This document shows positions 61,745 to 64,000 of a DNA stretch of 64,000 nt, in pieces. The translations under genes were made by a program, and so were the position numbers. The stretch spans positions 496,001 to 560,000 of the forward strand of contig JAGPXD010000003.1 in assembly GCA_020746995.1 (NCBI GenBank), read 5' to 3'. Every line of letters begins with the position of its first letter. Position 1 is the first letter of the stretch. The stretch is from Plectosphaerella cucumerina (Eukaryota > Ascomycota > Sordariomycetes > Glomerellales > Plectosphaerellaceae). The notes beneath the pieces were generated by a model. The model ran no database searches. It saw only the letters and a program-made list of their open reading frames with translations, and was not told the origin of the DNA.

Positions 61745-64000
61745 TATGGGTAGAGGGAGGGTTGAGAGAGGGGTATGATTAGGGGAGGTCTGTAGTTGAC
61801 CTCGTGGCTAGATGCCGTAATGTGTCTGATAACTGGAAAGCGAATGTGATGGATGAGATGGATATCCGAGAGCCATGATGCGGACCATCGCCGTCTTCTT
61901 ATGCTCTTCGATGCATGGCTCGAAGAACATCAGCTGAAATGGCCGACGAGAAGATATCAGAGTCCAGCCAAGCCCCAGAGAAGCAACCATGCACCGACGC
62001 CAGCACAGCCAGTCTCTGCTGACCCGATGGCGGGCCTAAGGACCCCCTGGTCCAAGCCCATGTTGTCCAAACGGTCGACACTGGCCCTTAGACAGCTGGG
62101 ATGGGTGTGTCCAGCCCGTTGTCGCAGGTCAGCATCCGGGGAAGGTCCACACCGTGGTGGTCAGGACGAGCGCCCGCCTTCGGAGCCGGGTTAGCTCCCG
62201 AGCGAGCGGTGGGGGAAAGGGAGCTGGGCGGTGTCTGGGTGTCGGGGTCGGCGGGTCATGGTACTTCCGGATTCGCCTGAGCTAGCCGGCCGTGCTCCCC
62301 GCGCGCTAGGGAGGTCCAGGTCTCGTCTCTGGAGGGAGGTAGAAACGTCCTTCTTTGTGCGCGTAAGGGACAGACAAAGACTCGTTCCTGGTGCAATAGT
62401 CAGGCTTAGAGTTGGTACTAGAAGGCAGCCACCGGAGAACATGAGTCGACGTCGGGCAACCCACATCACACCCTCAACGCTGGGGCTGCCGAGGGGCCGA
62501 CTTCGTGGTAGGGGATAACGGACGAGGGGGCGAAAGGACTTGGGGCTGGACCGCGGGACGGGATGCGCCTTGCTCGGATGGCTTGCGGTTTTTCGCTGGC
62601 GGGAGATCATCCGATTCTTCGGTCTGGACTGAACATCAGCAGAAGCAGGCTTGCCTTGCTGGGCCGGCGTATACGAGGGCCAGGCACGGTCTTTCTGCTC
62701 CGGTGAGGCTTCCGGCCGGTCCAACGGTGAGATTCAGGTCTTCGCTGGCGTTGTCGATGACCAAAGAATTGTCGGTGATTGGGTGGCAGGTCGAAGGCCA
62801 GTGCATGTCGGCAGTGACAGCGGAGGTTGATCAAGGGGGACCCTGAACCGAGACACTTGTCTTGGGACATCTCCCTAGGGTGACCGACGGTTGGGAACGA
62901 TGGTACCCTGTGTCGACTCGACTGCCATGGGGGCCAAGGCGGCCTGTCAAAAATAGACCACCTGGCTGACGGCCCAGTGACGGGGTTGATGACTCGGGTG
63001 ATGGCCTCGGACGAGCTGTTGGGCACGACGATCCCCGACGCTGGATGGTGTTCTGCGATGTGTCCATCCAGGCGAGTCGTGGCCTAGTCTCGCGCCAGTG
63101 ACCTCAGCTCCTGCAAGCCGCCTCCAAGGGTCCGCCTGACACAGAACCGCGTCGGGCACGCAGGGAACAAACGTTATCTGTCCGGCCGAGACGGACTGTT
63201 TCTCCTCCAGGATCGTCGTCTTCCGAACCGCAACGTTTGAAGGGTGACGGCATGTCGGCGATCTGTGTTGGTCGACGTTGGTATAAGCAACGGGGATATT
63301 GAGATGCGCTGGGTCGATGCGACCCAAGACCAGGGAAGGGATGGCACTGCCGAGCGGTACCGCGGGGGTGGGCTCGTTGGTGTGGAAAGAGCGGGTGTCT
63401 GCCGTGTTTGCCACCGAGAAGGCAAACAAAATGTCCGGAGGATGACCCGGGATACGGAGTAAAGCGGTCACCCAACCCAGGCGGCTAGCCACAAGGGGAC
63501 AACAGAGGCGATCCGGGAGCCGCGGGGGTCCTTTGGGGAGGGCGCGGTGAGGCGAGGCCCGGCTGATAAGCTGACCCGACCAGGCGGAAGAGAAGTCCAG
63601 GCTCCAGCGTCGCCCACCGACGTCCACCTGGCACGGCATGAGGCTAGCTGGAGGCACCGAGCCAGCAGTTACCGGTGCTCACCGCAGGCAGGTGCAGGCG
63701 AGTTTGGTGCATGATAGGGCGGATGGTGCATGGTGCATGGTGCATGGTGCGGCTGAGGACGGGACCCATCCGGATGGCCACGAGACTGCCCACGGTTCTT
63801 TTGTTTCTTCGTATGCGCTGGTGTCTCCCTCTGAAGGATCGCCGCGGAAGATACGAGGTGATTGGGTTTGCAATTGCCGGCGTCTTGATTGGCTTCCGCG
63901 GGGTCGGCAGATGGTTGAAGTGGTGAGGTGATTTTGGTGGTTGTGGAGGAAACAAATGCCCACGAATTGAGCTCACCGGGTACCTCTTCGTGTCACATGA
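61745..64000. other. 2.3 kb right-hand region without a supportable gene
   Basis: Open frames up to 236 codons (62947-63657 minus) have Arg/Pro-rich composition and no motif. A short tandem repeat lies at 63724-63750. Confidence 0.45.
63724..63750 (+). repeat. Short tandem repeat, unit TGGTGCA
   Basis: Nearly four head-to-tail copies of a 7-base unit, the last ending in G instead of A. Confidence 0.7.

Noticed and set aside
62947..63657. 236-codon minus-strand frame at the right end
   Set aside because: Composition typical of a GC-rich non-coding stretch; overlapping frames on both strands are equally open; no domain.

Overview
The window is nuclear DNA of a filamentous ascomycete (Pezizomycotina, probably a Sordariomycete). 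Evidence: genes on both strands with short introns (about 47-103 bases, GT...AG, often with a CTAAC/CTGAC-like branch site), a Zn2Cys6 regulator, NACHT/WD40 and NACHT/ankyrin/HET proteins, a WSC protein, a HAM1-like protein and a class II-type haem peroxidase. Gene models were built by hand by joining open frames across splice sites; exon limits are given per gene. I ran no searches, so family names rest on recognised motifs.

Region 1 (1-15.6 kb) looks like a catabolic cluster for glycine betaine or a related methylated amine: the 3' end of a Dal5-type MFS transporter, a Rieske non-haem iron oxygenase, a sarcosine-oxidase-type flavoprotein, a Zn2Cys6 factor and a dimethylglycine-dehydrogenase-type flavoprotein. 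The three enzyme promoters share a GCCGATCACRTGA element, and both flavoproteins end in Ala-Arg-Leu, a peroxisomal PTS1-type tail. A small RNase III-fold gene and a broken relative sit between the Rieske gene and the rest.

Region 2 (16-29 kb) holds a NACHT-WD40 receptor, a CYP7/8-type cytochrome P450 and a spaced tandem set of three or four tiny hydrophobic proteins resembling the animal interferon-induced 6-16 (IFI6/ISG12) family. Three share one intron position; the other has GA where the splice donor should be.

Region 3 (31-46.5 kb) is mostly housekeeping or secretory: HAM1-like protein, secreted nucleoside hydrolase, F-box protein, WSC/GPI protein, MFS transporter, M14 carboxypeptidase and a TatD nuclease.

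Region 4 (46.5-55.5 kb) has a decayed FAD oxidoreductase, a NACHT-ankyrin receptor fused to a HET domain that is cut by an in-frame stop, an alpha/beta hydrolase and a degenerate STAND-like protein with an acidic tail.

Region 5 (56.8-61.7 kb) carries an alkaline ceramidase, a secreted DJ-1/PfpI protein, a small membrane protein and a secreted peroxidase. The last 2.2 kb show no supportable gene.
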